Source: Blasia pusilla (lineage: Eukaryota; Marchantiophyta; Marchantiopsida; Blasiales). Taken from it: DNA of 64,000 nucleotides. The position numbers and the translations under genes are program-made. The notes under the pieces are model-generated. The model saw nothing but the letters and a program-made list of their open reading frames with translations. It ran no database searches and was not told the DNA's origin. Below are positions 20,681 through 35,740 of this stretch, piece by piece (within the stretch, counting starts at the first letter, position 1; each line of letters opens with the position of its first letter). The stretch is from assembly GCA_050084515.1 (NCBI GenBank), contig CM114274.1:2542001-2606000 (forward strand), read 5' to 3'.

Positions 20681-22849
20681 ATCCTAGAAGAAAATAGCCC
20701 TCCACTAGAAAAGAACTATAGGCTTACCATGAGCACAAGGAAATCTACACTACACCTTGTATGGATATCTCCATCTTAAATCAGAGATGGTGAGATTGTG
20801 GATAATTTTGGCCATAGTGACTGTCGTGAACCATCCCCCAACCCTAACCAAGTAGTGTTGCAATCTGAACTTGTCCAAATCATTCCAAAACCTCGTGTTA
20901 AAAACAAAGTGGGGATGAAGCGCAAAAGGAGAATTATGATGGTAGAGGTGGAAATCATGGAAATTTTACAAGAGTCAAAGGGTGAAGAGCATGTAGTTCT
21001 TCAAACCCTAATGTATCCATCCTTAGTTAAGCTCCTTGTTGCAATTTCTTGTTCATTGTGATTCCTACATTTTATGGTACAAAAATTATTGCAGTTCTTG
21101 AGAATGAGCAGCGTGGTGAAGCACAAAGGTGGATCGGAGATCACATGGAGGCCATAGACATAAATGCCATGCCATTGCTGACCTTCTCCACTCCATCACT
21201 TGAGTCCTTAGACATGGCAAGTACTGCAATGGAAAGAGCAAGAGATTGGGCGTAAGATGTGCCAACCCTTTTAGATAATTTTGTAGCTCCTACTCTCTCA
21301 CCTTATGATGGAGTGGGATGTGCTTGTGATGTTCATAGTTTTTGAGACTCCTGTAGGTAAGGATCAATCATCATAATTTTGGGCTTGTGGTGTCTTTGTT
21401 TGTTGGTTACTATGTTATCATGCAAGTTTTGAGATAGTGTTATCCTGGTTTTTCAGTGACTGCCTAAATAACGCAAGAATTGAAGGGCTCAATTTTGTAG
21501 TGTTGCCACACTATGTCCTCTCATGCACGTGAGGAGTTTCGCATTACATGCAATCCCTTTGCTCTCTAAACTCATGATTAAAATGTTTGGATTCATCTTG
21601 TGTTCCGAAATTGGAGTCTCTATTGCATGTGTAGATAGATGTAGGCATTTTGTTATTTGGATTCTTATACTGTATGTGGCCATGCATGGTGAACATGGGG
21701 TTGGACCTATCTTGTGATGTCTTCACTGTTCTTGACAAACTAGGGCAAAAATTCTCACGTACTATCCACTTTTGAGTTGGTGGCCACGAATAGTCGATCT
21801 CCATTAGGGGGTGTCTTCATGGTTGTAATTTCAATGGATTCTCTGGAACGTTAAAAATTTTCCCTTAAAAGTCCATGGTGATTAGTTAATAAAATTTTGA
21901 GTTCTATCTTTGGGATCCCTCTTTGTCAATGTTGGGACTATCCTCTATATGAATGTTTTCATTATTCTTTCCATCGTTCACACACTCAGTTTTGATGTGT
22001 ATTAGATTAGTCAAACTCATTGATGCATATAGTGCAAGGAATGTTTGGAATAGATACGAGCTTTTAGGTCGAGAAAAGGGATATGCGTGTTAGCGGATGA
22101 CATGAACGACTAAACTTTCATCAATGCATGCATTGGCCTAATCACCGGTACCCTTACTTTGGTGTTCGTGGCTACAACAGATGTGAGCCCAAGATTTTGG
22201 TGTTTGTGTAAGCATGAACACCGGAACTTTGGTACTTGCTCGTGTTTGGTAAGACATGTTGTTCCCATTCGAAATGCTTGTTGATAACAACAACCTGTCA
22301 TAGTTTCATTGTCAAGTTGCATCGACTCTTAGCAAATAAGTCAGTCTTGGCTAGGCGAGGTAGTCATGGTCTAGTTTAGGGCCTTCTGGGTAGGTTAAAG
22401 AGGGCTTCAAACTCGTAATTTTTTACTTCCAACTAATAACATAGTTGTAACTAAAATGATCAGTTCTCCAAGTATCAAATCTTTGTATTCATTCTACATC
22501 GGAAAGAGCCAACCATCCACAACATAATTGTCCTTATAATAGTTGTGTTTTCATGTGTGTTGGATGTGGTGGTGAGGTGTGTACATGGAGATTATAAACC
22601 TCGTAATCATGTATATCCTGAACCATATATATTTGGTAACCATGTACATGTACATAGTATAATTCGTAACCACATAGACATAAATATGTGTACAACCTAT
22701 GCGGTCCCTTCTTGGGTTGCCACGACTGTGCAATATACAAAGATGTTCATACAAAACTCGGTTGTCTTGGAATAATGCAGGAGAACCATGAATACCATGT
22801 CTACGGTGTTCACCTACCATAATACCTTTGCTTGCTCTTATGATTGATG
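20681..22849. other. Unassigned sequence
   Basis: Short open frames occur (for example 20798-21061 plus, 21523-21717 plus), but none shows a domain I can name and none has a convincing gene structure. Probably decayed repeat sequence. Confidence 0.4.
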
Positions 22850-25480
22850 ATAGAAAAATTCACAAGATGTAGATCGGAAAAAATGCCTTACACTTGAAAC
22901 ATTGTTGTAAAAATTCAAATAGTCTTAGATAACTCTTGAGAGTCTATCACTATGTCGTGCTCAAGAGTGACATTTTGAACGCGAATTATTGTATATAATC
23001 TTCAATCTCTAAGGTTTAGATTTTCGTCACAAGCCTTATGATCCTCATTGATGATACTAACCATGTTGTCAGCATTTTGAACAAGTTTGTCATACAAGGC
23101 ATCGGCTTTGGTCCTCTTTGCTGCTCTATCATTTTGTAATGATGATGCGCTATGGAATTTGCCAAAGGCCATGGTGAATCAGACACGCTTACTTGCATTA
23201 GGATCCACCTTCCTCGAGTTGGCTGAATAAGGCATCCAAGTCCAGATAAAAATATGCCTTTGCTTATATTTGTGCCTCCATGTTCAAGAACTCCTTTTTT
23301 TCACTCTATGGAAGAACTCCACACGATGTTATATCGCAAAATTTTGAATCTAACCTCCTTTTTGCGTTCTCCGTCTTTGATGCATACGCTCATGCCAATC
23401 CAATTCTAGCGAAGTCTGCGATAATGTTCAGTGTTTTGCACAAATGGCTTAGGGAAGTGGATGGAAATATCATTTACATTACCATCGGTGTGAGTGTTTG
23501 TCTCAATTTCAGCTAAATCCTTGTGTAACAATTGAAAAAAAATGCTCTATGAGCACATCTGAGAATGGAACACCAAGGGTGGCATGTATGCACTTCTCCA
23601 TCATATCATGAACACGAGCATGAACATATTTGGTGGAGGTCTCCTTTGGTTTAGCTTGTTTTGCACATTGGAACTCCACCAGATTTCCCACATCTTCGGG
23701 CATATCTGCCTCAATTTCATCAATACTTACACCATCATCCGCATGCTTGTGGATCTATTTTTCCAATCGATCCTCCAACTTTGCTTCCAAATTGTGTACC
23801 AAGGAAGGACAATAACTCCACTTGAGTATGCCCACATAGCAAAAGGCATTTTTTAACCTGCCAAGGTTGAGCATGTTGATTTGTGTAGTTTGGTATTGAC
23901 AAGTATGTATATAAAATTATTTGACCATAAACCCAATTAACGACTAGCATTTCTAAAGATCATTTAGGTTCATAGATGATCCATAATCCTCTACCAAAAG
24001 CCTAAAAAAATGCATTCCAATTTACCACAAGGATCTACATAAATGTGCAAACCTGATGTTTACAAGTGAACCCTTCAGTGGCACATGGACATGTGCAGGT
24101 TGCATCTTTTGTGACATAGTCCACAACATTGTGCCATACATCTAGCTTGGAGGTGCCCTTCACCTTAACACATTTCCTCTCGTTCAACAACTTCAATGTG
24201 ACAAATAGTTGTCAGGTGTGTCATGTGTGTGCCTAATAGCCCTTAGCATGACTTTTTGTATAGCATTATTCCTCACCATGCCTTCATGTGTCATAAAAGA
24301 AAAGCACCAGAATAAATATTGTTTTTTGCGAGTGAGCATATGCAGCATATAAGCTTTCTCTTTGGCTTAGTGGGCATGGTGGATGTCAGGTGCATCTTCA
24401 AAGTGTGGTGCCACCTTTCTATGGTAGCGTTAGTATCTTGGTTGGACCAAGTATGCTTGTGATATCCCTTAGCCCAAGTAACAATCTTTGAATTCTTGTA
24501 GTTGACGTAGTACTTTACAAAGTGTCGTTCTGTTCCAACCCACATGTGCATGAATCTATAAGAGGAATGAGCAGGATTTGCAACACCACCATTGTACTAT
24601 TAAGCCTCTGCACCATTTGAAACTAACACTCTTTACAAGTCATGGACATTACAAGATTGGAGATTGTACGGTTTGAACTACTTTCATCACGTCAATACAT
24701 TACATTGCCCAAGCCTTTCTTCATGTTCGCCTTTGTGATTGTAAGTCACACACACTGATGCAAATTCTTTAACTAATTCTTTCAACCATGCCATAGACCC
24801 AAGTGTATAGGAACATCAGGAAATACTTCTTTCATAGCTGGTCTCCCATTTCAAATCATCAAGTATGAAGCATGATGGCCTCCAATCTGTTATGCGACCT
24901 TCTTGCCATATGTATGTTATTTCCTATTAGCCCAATCTTGTATGCGATAAGGTCTCCACCAAGTCCTTATGTTGATGTTGTTGTAGCATGGTCAAAACCA
25001 ATTACAACCCGTTAAGGAACTTATCAAAATCTAACAACGTGAATATTTAGTACTACAGACACAACAAAAAATGGGTTCAAAACACTACATGTATCTAAAC
25101 AAAGGCGTCTGTGGAAAGCAATATGTGATGTGTATATGGAATATTGAATAAGCAGTTAGTAAGTGTACATATTAGACCCGTTTGAAAAAATATCGTCAAT
25201 GCTTCAAACTTCCATAAGCAGAACTATATCCCTAATTGGTAATATGAACACAACACACATTGTGTATGAAATACAAAGTGTTTGTAAAGAAAAATGGCCA
25301 TCAAGGTAGACACATTATTTTTCTCATACCTTCTCTAATCTTCAAACCTAAAACCTAAAATAGATAAGTCAAGAAGCAATGTCAACTAACCTCGTAAGTA
25401 TTTGTGCCATGGGTGGCATCCATGGAGATAGCTCTGCTATTGCCAAGTTCGAAGAGATTGTGAAGCATCCAAGGTGTTTA
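22850..25480 (-). pseudogene. SWIM-finger / MULE-like transposase relic
   Basis: Minus-strand fragments read from high to low coordinates: GRITDWRPSCFILDD (about 24860-24905), like the catalytic-domain segment WxPSCFxxDD of MULE-related transposases; then WAKGYHKHTWSNQDTNATIE (in 24291-24551), like the TNQAIESYH segment that precedes SWIM fingers; then a SWIM zinc finger CTCPCATEGFTCKH at 24056-24097 (CXC..CXH). Short open frames to about 22850 may be its C-terminal part. Many stops and shifts. The transposase reading is moderately supported. I saw no terminal inverted repeats. Confidence 0.5.
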
Positions 25481-25667
25481 CAATACTAGGCAAAAATGTT
25501 GGCCCAATTGGGATGACATTCTCAAGATGTGATTGAACCTAATGTTGGATTGCAATAATGTTATTTGTTCCATCGTAGCCCCCTTCTCATATTCACATTG
25601 AATGCTTAATACTGAGAATATCTTGAGGCTTTAGCATTGTGTCCCGACCTCAAGCGTTTCACTTTCA

Positions 25668-25717
25668 AAAGGAGGCGGATTCATGAACAAGAATATGTTC
25701 ATGAATCCGCCTCCTTT
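25668..25717. repeat. Perfect 22-bp inverted repeat with 6-base loop
   Basis: Arms 25668-25689 and 25696-25717 are exact reverse complements around the loop AGAATA. The arms contain GGAGGCGGATTCATGAAC. GC content is higher than in the surrounding AT-rich sequence. Function unknown; transposon end or a terminator-like hairpin are possibilities. Confidence 0.85.
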
Positions 25718-27816
25718 GCTCTTTTATGATATTCAAAGGGCCGACGTTCAATTGCAACAAGCGCTCAACAAAGTCCCTACAATGTGAACTTAATTTTGGG
25801 GCAACAATTCCATTGGCAATATCTGTTGTCTGATCTAGATCACCATAGCTTATCTAATTCTCCCTATCCACATGTTTGAAATGCAAGTTTCTTAACATGC
25901 AACAACCAAGACAGTATATTGACTTTATAATAGCGAAGTAGACTTGGCATCTAGGCCCTTGAGAAAGCCCAAGGCGTCTACTTTGACTTTTGGCCTACTA
26001 CTCATATCTCCTTTGCTTCGAAGGTTGGAGTGAAAGACCTCGTTGGGCAAAAGAGGTCCAAACACTCTTTCTATAATCATGGGGCCCATATTCGCACCAA
26101 TACCAAATGATGAGATTTGTATGTTTAGATTTATCAATCTTATTTTTTCAAAAACTAGTTTGGAAATGCAATCTACATTCTTCACTGTGTATGAAGTCAT
26201 CTAGCCTATCTGTTGGAATCCATACCTCTTTTCTTTGACCATACCAAGTCATGTGTTCACTTAAAAAAAAGACACTTGAATGTGAATCCATTCAAATCCC
26301 CTTTTCCAATGGAGTAACATTCAAATGCACCACAATCTCTTGTGTATTCCACCATTCCCGCTTAGTGTGACGTTTAAAAGGAAAGTTTCGAAGCTTCAAT
26401 CAATTCCCACCAAAGAAGAATCAAATAATATACTGATGCATGTGTTCATGACACATACAAAGAAATGCTGCAAATATAAGTATAAGCGAGTTGCCATCTG
26501 CTCGGAAAATACATGTAATATATACAATGGAAAGTAAGATGATAGTGGAGTGCTCATTGAAGCCCGAAGCTGCAGGAATGCTTAGAATGTCCGATCTCTC
26601 TTAGGTAGTGGTGATGTGAAGGCCATCGTTTGTTGACTTGTTGGACCATTTTGCAATACATGAAATTAGGCAATGGGAAGTAAGATAAAACCTCTACTTT
26701 TTTGGGCCACTTCATTAAGTATATGCGGAGCCAACACGTCTAACTAACGGATGTGAAGCAAAATCCCATTCTATATTTTCCCAAGGCACTCAACACGGTG
26801 AAAAAAATGTGACCGGAGGGATGTAATCTTCACCTTGCGAATTCAGATACGGCCAAATGTAGCATCGTGTTCGGACGCAATCCAACCCAATCCAAACCCA
26901 AAATGCTCAATCCATGTACCAAAGCTCTTATTCATATATATTAATCATCTCACGCAAAACAATAATATTCCTCCATTAGTGATCCTGAAATTGCCCTAAT
27001 CGAATACACGGCCCTCTCGTTGATAGTTGGACGCACACTCCGCCTTGCATTTGAAACATTCAAAATCTATTAGGTCCACATGGACTTCATTAGGGCAAAT
27101 TGTTCGCGACCCTAAACCCATCCGTCCATAGGGGAACGAACAAGAACAAATGGAATCCGAACTTCGTTCGTCCATTGACAAACGGAGTTTAAAATCCATT
27201 TGTATCGACATCCGTGGTCCTAAATAGACGGACTGACGTTGTGATCATTCTGTTATCTGTCCATCGCGGGGTCTGGATATCCAACCTTCCACCCATGGCC
27301 CTTACCGTTTTAACCGATACTATGATCCGAGGCTCACCTTCACCCAAGCTCCTAGCCATAGATGTTATTGTAGGCCCGACTTTATTACATGGCCGCGGAT
27401 ATCTATGGTCTTTGCATTTGGCCATATCCGAATTTGCAAGATAGAAACATATTAAAGGATTATTCCGATTGCAAGATTTTGCAAACATATTAAAGGATTG
27501 CAAGATTATCTACACTATAATTTGAGATTTTGAGGATTGCTTTTGACATGGCGACACGTGCAGAGCAAGACACATGTCACCCTAAACCCAACGCATATTT
27601 GAAGAGGGGACATATATGCCCAAGGCGGATATGCATTTTGGGAAGGGGGTGTATTTGCACAAGACGATACATCTCACATGGACTAACTAGTGCAAATATA
27701 TTAAACGATATTTGTTCATTATAATAAATCGCCGAACATAAACGCTAAATAATATTTATTAGCGTTTGGAAAGTTAACATTATATCGGCGCGGTTCGTGC
27801 GGCGGATGACAGCATC
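25718..27816. other. Intergenic, no gene seen
   Basis: AT-rich. A minus-strand 91-codon frame (25925-26200) has no recognisable domain. Two plant telomere-like motifs CCCTAAACCC lie at 27110-27119 and 27580-27589 and could act as telo-boxes for the downstream ribosomal protein gene. Confidence 0.4.
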
Positions 27817-27853
27817 TGGGCCGTTGACGCTAGGGCAAGCCCGTGGAAGCCCA
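27817..27853 (+). promoter_or_regulatory. Site II elements of the RPS29 promoter
   Basis: TGGGCC at 27817-27822 and AGCCCA (reverse TGGGCT) at 27848-27853, about 140-175 bp before the start codon. Pairs of TGGGCY 'site II' elements, often with telo-boxes, are characteristic of plant ribosomal protein promoters. A pyrimidine-rich stretch (CTCTTTCCTTTCGCTC, about 27902-27917) may be near the transcription start. Confidence 0.5.
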
Positions 27854-27990
27854 GCCCCGCCCGTGGACCTTGAGGGGTATACTGCGGTGAACTCTACCCA
27901 GGCTCTTTCCTTTCGCTCGCTGAATCTTGCACCGCGCGCTCCCACACCTCATTCATTGTTTGCAGTCTATTGTTGCTGTCTGTATTCGCC

Positions 27991-28859
27991 ATGGGCCACG
28001 CTGCCGTGTGGAACTCACACCCCAAGAAGTTCGGACCTGGATCCCGGACATGGTATATGACGAATTCCTAGCGATTTTTCTGATATGATTTGCGCTATGG
28101 TGCAATTGGTTTGCGCCGCGGTGTTGATTTCCGGGTTTGGTGTCAGTTTTTGTGCCAATCTCTCCTTGTTTGATTCTTTGCCTCTTTTGGAATTTATGTT
28201 CGCGTCTTTCCAGCCGTTTGGCACCTAATTGTTGCTGAAGACTTGTGGCTGCGCTTTGTTTTGGATTTGTTGTTCTTCTTTCAGACTTTTGTTGAAGTCA
28301 TAGGTGTTGTGAGGGCGATTCATATGGTGTGATATGCAAGTCGCTCTTTACCTCGTTCACTTGTTGGATTGTTTGCCTGTTGACGTTACTCAACCAACCC
28401 TACGTTTGTTGCAGCCGGGTCTGTGGTAACGGACACGGTTTGATCCGTAAGTATGGGATCAACACCTGCCGCCAATGCTTCCGCATATACGCCAAGGACA
28501 TCGGCTTCGTCAAGGTATGGAAATTTACACTGCGTACTCAGATAATCATGAACTTGCGCTCGTTTTCCGCACCCGCTCTCACTTCGGTTAACTTTCTCTT
28601 ATGGCTTAGCATTTTGTACCCGTCGAAACTTATCGTAATGGTTTCGGTCGGAGATGGCCTTCACTCCGTGTGGGATTGCGAGGATCCTATCGTCTAATCT
28701 CAACATCTCTATTGTCCGAAACTTCAAATTTATCTATGTACTCCCTCCCCCCCGGGAATCCCTACATAATATATTCACTTCAACACCAGATGTAAGTGCT
28801 TCTCTAGTAACGTTTGACTGATATGGTTGTGTCATTCGTTGTTTTCACAGTACCGGTGA
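27991..28859 (+). CDS. RPS29: 40S ribosomal protein S29 (uS14), three coding exons
   Basis: Small-subunit ribosomal protein of the uS14 family; it binds 18S rRNA in the 40S head and carries a zinc ribbon. Exon 1 27991-28052 ([20 protein letters not shown] plus TG of the next codon), intron GT-AG 28053-28414, exon 2 28415-28514 (completes Cys, then [18 protein letters not shown].. to ..DIGFVK), intron 28515-28850 (GTATGG..TTTCACAG), exon 3 28851-28859 (Tyr, Arg, stop). The coding sum is 171 nt, giving 56 residues, exactly the family length. The four zinc ligands CX2C..CX2C are present (CRVC, CRQC). The KYR ending matches plant S29. The Cys codon split across intron 1 and the tiny last coding exon make both splice choices secure. 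Confidence 0.95.
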
Positions 28860-31800
28860 GCTTCAAAGTCTCCTGAAGCCCATTTCATCCTCCCGTTTCC
28901 AAACGGAGCGTTGATTAATGTCGGATGGCCTTGGTTGGAGGAGTTTGCAATCTGGAGATGAAAAGTCCATATCGCTGATGAGTCTCCTTCACTCAAGGGA
29001 TTTTTGGTCCCTTTCCCAGACGTTCGTGAAGGAAATTGTGAATGTGTTTTGCCCGCTAGTCACGGCTATTCTTGGGAATTCTGGCGGTTGACTTCATGTC
29101 ATTATTCGACAACATTAAGTCTGTACTCAATCTATACATCGCATAAGTAGCTTTTTTCCAAAGCTGCCGCAAGGCTTTGTCGTGACTCCCGATTTGATAT
29201 CCCTGATAATTCATTTTATTTTAAAGTTCTGGATGAATGCCTTGTACGAATGAAAACGTTTCTAAGGTGTTGCTGGATGGGAAGTGATGAAAAAGTTCAA
29301 TGTTCTGTTAAGGAAAGGAAGGTCTGAACCTGGTTATTTCTAGCATGTGATAGTAGGGACTCTTGAAGGAAGGCTTTCATTCAGGGAACAGTTACATTTT
29401 GGATTTGTTTCGTGGATTTGCGTGGATGGAAATGGTTGAAGGGTCCCTTCCTCGAGGAGGTCCTTAGAACGGAAAGGCGTGAAGAGAATCACATTAACAC
29501 TTCAGAATTGACTTCCGATGCACGGTTATTCTCGGACTTCTCGAACGTGGAAATTAGGAAATGTGCAAAATTAAGCAAGGATTTGAAATAAGTATCTGCA
29601 CGGAGGACGTCGGGATTCGGCAGGAAGTAAATACGGCAGTTCAGCTGCTGGCTGCTACTTGATTATGCAAGAGTTGTTACCTGTAATTGACGGACCGTGC
29701 TGCTACCAGTGACAATTGGTTGGAGTTCTTCACCAAGATTTGGCAGATTCTCGAAATTGCTGTATTTCTCTTGCCCTATCAGTGGAGTCTGGAATTTGTA
29801 TAACGCATGCTTTAATGCATATGTTGTGGTCGATCTTTTCCAATTATTATCATTGATTTGTTGAAGTAATTTTAGGTGCTCGGTGAGGATGACATGCAGA
29901 ATTATGCGCAGTCACTCAAACCTACAGGATTGTACGTAATGGAACAAACAACCTCATGAGAATTGCATCCACTTCCTCAGGTCCGGCGGACACCATGAAC
30001 TCCTGATCTGTAACTCCTAAGTCAGAAATTTCACGTGTCCTTTCTGGAGCAAACAAAGCAGTTCCAGCACCGTAAAGTGAATGCCATCCTTTGTACTATT
30101 TGTTTAGGTTGTTAGCTGGGTGTTAACAATTTCCTGACTGTTACTACACAACACCACCATTGCACCCTGTGCGATAGTGGAAAGCGTTTGTTATGGCTTT
30201 GGACTACCTAGACAAGAATGTCACAAGCTACGATCAAACCTTCCAATCACGACGTGTGACAGTCTGACTCACGTTATTCGCACGAACGAATATGAGCATC
30301 CTTCAGGAAGGAATCCGATGGCAATGCACTTCTCTACCTTCCAGAGATTAGTCGTGCGAGGTGGTCTAAATTATGCAAGTCGCTGAACTGTGCCCTGGAA
30401 TCTTAACTTGAAGTGGTTTAAAGTTTGCCACTCGTAGATCTGTACGCGGGGGACTTCACTCGAATTTGCTGGACAGATACTCTGAACACTATTATTGAGT
30501 AGCAAGATAATCTACTGCCTTCACGACGCACGAGTACTTTTTACAAAGAGCACCAAGTACTCTTTGCATAGGTCGATAATGTATGGAAGTTCCTGCATAC
30601 GTCCAAGTTTCAGATAATAGACATTTCAGTGTTCAGGGTCAATGTGTCACCACTTGAGCGTTCAAATATCCTAATTGCCCAAATACCGCGTGTCTTTTTT
30701 AACTTACGAATTTGACACTTTTGATGTTTAGGGATGTTTGACGTGTGACATCTCCATTTCATATGAAATAAAATTGTAATGCTTGTTTCTAGGAACAAGT
30801 ATGCAAAAGTCGAGGTGACACACTAGTGACTTCAATTTTAGAAGAAAGAATGTGACGTCATTGGGCAAATGGATGCATTCGGCGAAATATTTTTCTGTTT
30901 GACATGTCACAATCAAGAGAAGAAATTATTTTTCCCTCTACGGGTAATAAGAAAAAGATTTTGTGTTAATAAGATCAAACCTTTTAGGCTTTTGCACGAC
31001 ATGAACTACCCACTAGGATTGGAGATGGCAATGTGAGGCAATTCATATGTGAGATGATAATGTTGTACATTGAGGGGATTCACAAAGAATCAAACTTTGA
31101 AGGGTGAAAATGTGAAACTATCTACAAAGAATCAAATTTTGGAGTGTGAGAATGTGAAATTATCGAATGGGAATTTCTAAAGGAAATTAACCTTTCAAAA
31201 ATTATTTTGCTGTAATGAGCCTCATTTCGTTTCAAAATTCTTATTTAAAAATTTAAAATAAAATAACAACCTCTTTATTAAAACCTTTCCCTCGTTCTAC
31301 TTTTTGGCTTAGTACAGGATAAAAGCAATATGCGGCCATGGTATTGTTTTGGACTTTTAAATATAAATAAATAAATAAATAAATAAATATATATAGAAGA
31401 AACACATGGAAAAACACTCCATACATGGAAAAACATAAACGAAAGATGCACGAGAAGCACTACACGGAGTTACATGGGGAATGACTTATTCTAACTGTAA
31501 TAAACAATAAACATTCGTGCGTGGGGTTGGAGGCTTTCTTTGTATGGTAGGGAGTTTGAAGACTAGACTCTCTTCTCTGAATAGTATAGTAGGGGTTGGA
31601 GGCTTTCTCTCCTCTCTATAGTAGCAGCGGATTAGCCTCTTCTCTTTCATATACAGTTGGAATCGGGCTACAATGAGCGTAATAATTAGAGTGAATTCAA
31701 AAACTTTTATGAAACTCACATCTCTAGGCCCATCCGAAGGTGAGGAGAGCTCCAGAATAACTTGCATTCTACAGCTTATGCACTCGGAATGCACTTTCAG

Positions 31801-33184
31801 TAGGGGTTGTAAATAAGAAAATGCTCCATTATTTGGTTTCAACGACAAATTTCACATGTTTCACTCATTCATTTATCCTTGAAATGAGTTGACCTCCTTT
31901 ATAGTATGGTGTATCCTTGAATTTTCTCCATGAAGTGTTTCTAGATATATAATTAAATGTAGATTGAAGAAAAACTCCTCAATGTTTAGTAGTAAAGAAA
32001 AATAATTACAACATCAATGCAATCGAATAAATGTTGCATCTTTTCCTACACATGAATTCCATTGCACCTTTTCCCACGCGTGGATTCTAAAGGAATGCAA
32101 TTTTTTGATACTTAAGATAACATGATAATAACTACACCATATATCTATGATGACACCTACATTCACTGCCACATGCCAATTGTGTTGCCATTTCTTGCCG
32201 ACCAATCTTAATTTATATATGAATAATTGGAGTTATGAAAAGTAGTTCCTCACGCGCAACTTGAAATTGCTTAGTACCACTTGTAGGCTTCCACTTTTGG
32301 GACAAAGTTTAACGTTTTTGGGTTTTTATAGTGGGATAATAATTGCTATTAGTGGAATTCAATGATTTTGCTCTGCCCCCATAATTTCTCTTATAACAAT
32401 CCAACTAGGATGTACGGTACATGTAATAAATGCATAAGTGTTTCTTCATTCCTAAACAACATAAAAAAACATTGACACAACTTTAGGATTGCTATAACCT
32501 CAAACTTTATTGCATATTCTTTACAATCGATCCTTTCTTGAGATGGTTAAAAACATGCGCACCAAAGGTTAGACATCCATAGAGAACCGTCTGGCATAAA
32601 TATATTAGAACTCATCAAACATTTGTAGAAATCTTCGTTTTGACGCTTCTTATCAATGAGGTCAATGCAAAACCATGGCCTCATGGTATATATTTTGAAT
32701 ACATATGTTCATGACCTCTCATCTCATCATCCCAAGAGTAACCATTGTTGAACGAAAGCAAACCTCTAGTTGTTTTGAATTTTGAAAATATCATCCATCT
32801 CTAGGTTCTTTCCATTTATAATATATATTTGTTGAAGTAAATTCCTAAATTTTTTTCGATTAGCTAAGAGTGCAAAGTTTCCCTGTAATTTTAAAAAGAA
32901 AAAGAAAAGGTTATGGTCTATCCTTCACCTAGCAAGCCAATAAGTTGAGCTTCCGCATATCTTGTCAACATGACTTTAACAACTAAGGTTTTGAAGGTGG
33001 AAGAATGAAAATTCTTGCATTAAGCTTTCGTTGATTTTATATGTAAAGAGATTATGCAAATGGAGATAGATACTATTCAAAGGAATAAAAGTTGGACTTT
33101 AGGACGTCTATGTTGATTGGCCTTCATGTGCATGGTGTTATCCTCACACAAGAACATGATGAGAAAGAGAGGAAATATAGGAAG
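28860..33184. other. Intergenic, no gene seen
   Basis: The first few hundred bases should include the RPS29 3' untranslated region. The rest is AT-rich with only short unsupported frames. Confidence 0.45.
31363..31396. repeat. (AAAT)n microsatellite
   Basis: Seven or so AAAT/ATAA units followed by a short AT run. Confidence 0.9.
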
Positions 33185-34570
33185 TGTTGGAATCTAAGTT
33201 GGAAATGTTAGATTTGAATCTTTTGTATCATTTCATACATATCAAGATATAGCAACAATTGTATTATATTATCTATTCTAAGGAAAATAATACGAGAGAC
33301 ATTTTGAAGGTATTTGAGAATAATGAGTGGAAGGAAATAATAGTGCCAATGCAAATGAACTTAAAATTCTCAATGAAGGATGTCTTACAATTAGAAGATG
33401 AAAATATGTATGCAAGGTAAGTGATATGTATGTTTTTTATTCTATATATCCTAGACCTAAGATGTATAGTTACATATGAATCCAATCTTCCTATAGCCTT
33501 GATGAGGTTCTGTAAGGGGTAGCAACCTTGTAGCTTAATGTAACTTCATTTTAGGGATAGTTGGTGCTCTCTATAAGTAGTTTTGTGTGAGGAGGGCTAG
33601 TGTTCACAAGGTAGTTTTCTTCCATATTATGAGTAAAGCAACCATACTCTTCTGGATGTAGCTTCTAGATTGGAAGTGAACCACATACATTTATTGATGA
33701 ATAAATGATTTTTTCATTGCATTAAAGATTGTGTGCATATCTTAATAATATTTTTGTCAAAATTTGCTATCAAAGCGCAAGTTTTAAGATAGTAAAAACA
33801 CACAATGCAGATCTCAAATGCAATATTTGAGTTGTTACAAAATCATGGAAAGAATTTTTTTGGATTATGGGTACAAGAACTATATAAGGCGTCAGGAAAT
33901 GAGCACACAAAAAGGCCTCATAAATACACAAAAGAAATCTGATTGAGAGTTGTCATCACAATCCAACTACGTCTTGGAGATAAGGTATTATAAAATGTGT
34001 CGAATGAGATTTTGGCCCCAAAGTTTTGTGCAGTATGGGGATCTTGTACTTTACAAATTGTTGACAAAGTGATAATACTTGAAGCAATACCTACGCACTC
34101 TCCGTATGAAGGAGGGCACTAGTATCATGGAACATTTGATCATTTTAACAATATTTTCTATGTGTTATTTGGTATCGATGTCAAACTAGAAGATAAAGCC
34201 TTGATCTTATTGTCTACATTATCCCCATCATTTGAGTATCCGGACAAGACTCTATTTCTAGGATAGGATATCATAGAGCTTGAGGAGATTAGTGCAATAT
34301 TTTGTCTAATGAGACAAGAAGAAGATCTAACAATCGGGACATACAACGAAAAAAAAAACACCTAATTGTTAGAGGTAGATTAATGGAATGGGGGATAAAA
34401 AGGATCCAAATAAATATCTAGTTTTAATAAATGGAAGGTGAGACCCTACGAATGTGGTATGATGGACCATTTGAAGAAAGAATGTAGAAATTAAAAAAAA
34501 AACAAATATGGATAGAGCACAATTTTTTGAACCTGCTACATGCTAGTGTGGTAGACTTAAATGGAGACAT
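33185..34570 (+). mobile_element. Old Ty1/copia relic: 5' LTR, primer site and gag
   Basis: A copia-like LTR appears to start at TGTTGGAATC (33185) and end near 33759. It is followed by TGCTATCAAAGC (33765-33776), two mismatches from the tRNA-Met primer site TGGTATCAGAGC. From about 33800 broken plus-strand frames give a copia gag: FGLWVQELYKA, VITIQLRLGDKVL, GIDVKLEDKALILLSTLSPS, LEEISAIFCLMRQEE and the zinc-knuckle remnant CGMMDHLKKEC (first ligand lost). The rest of the element is missing. The LTR's left limit rests on the TGTTGGAA start only. Confidence 0.6.
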
Positions 34571-34638
34571 TGAGAATCTTATGTAGTATCCTCAACCACA
34601 TCTACAATGTAGATTATTAGCCACTCATGTTGCATTAG

Positions 34639-35735
<1,097 letters not shown>

Positions 35736-35740
35736 ACTCC

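Noticed and set aside
20798-21255. Plus-strand gene of 87 and 68 codons
   Set aside because: Two unlinked short frames, no recognisable domain, no splice structure that joins them convincingly.
25668-25717. Helitron 3' terminal hairpin
   Set aside because: No CTRR within about 12 bases on either strand, and the arms are longer than usual.
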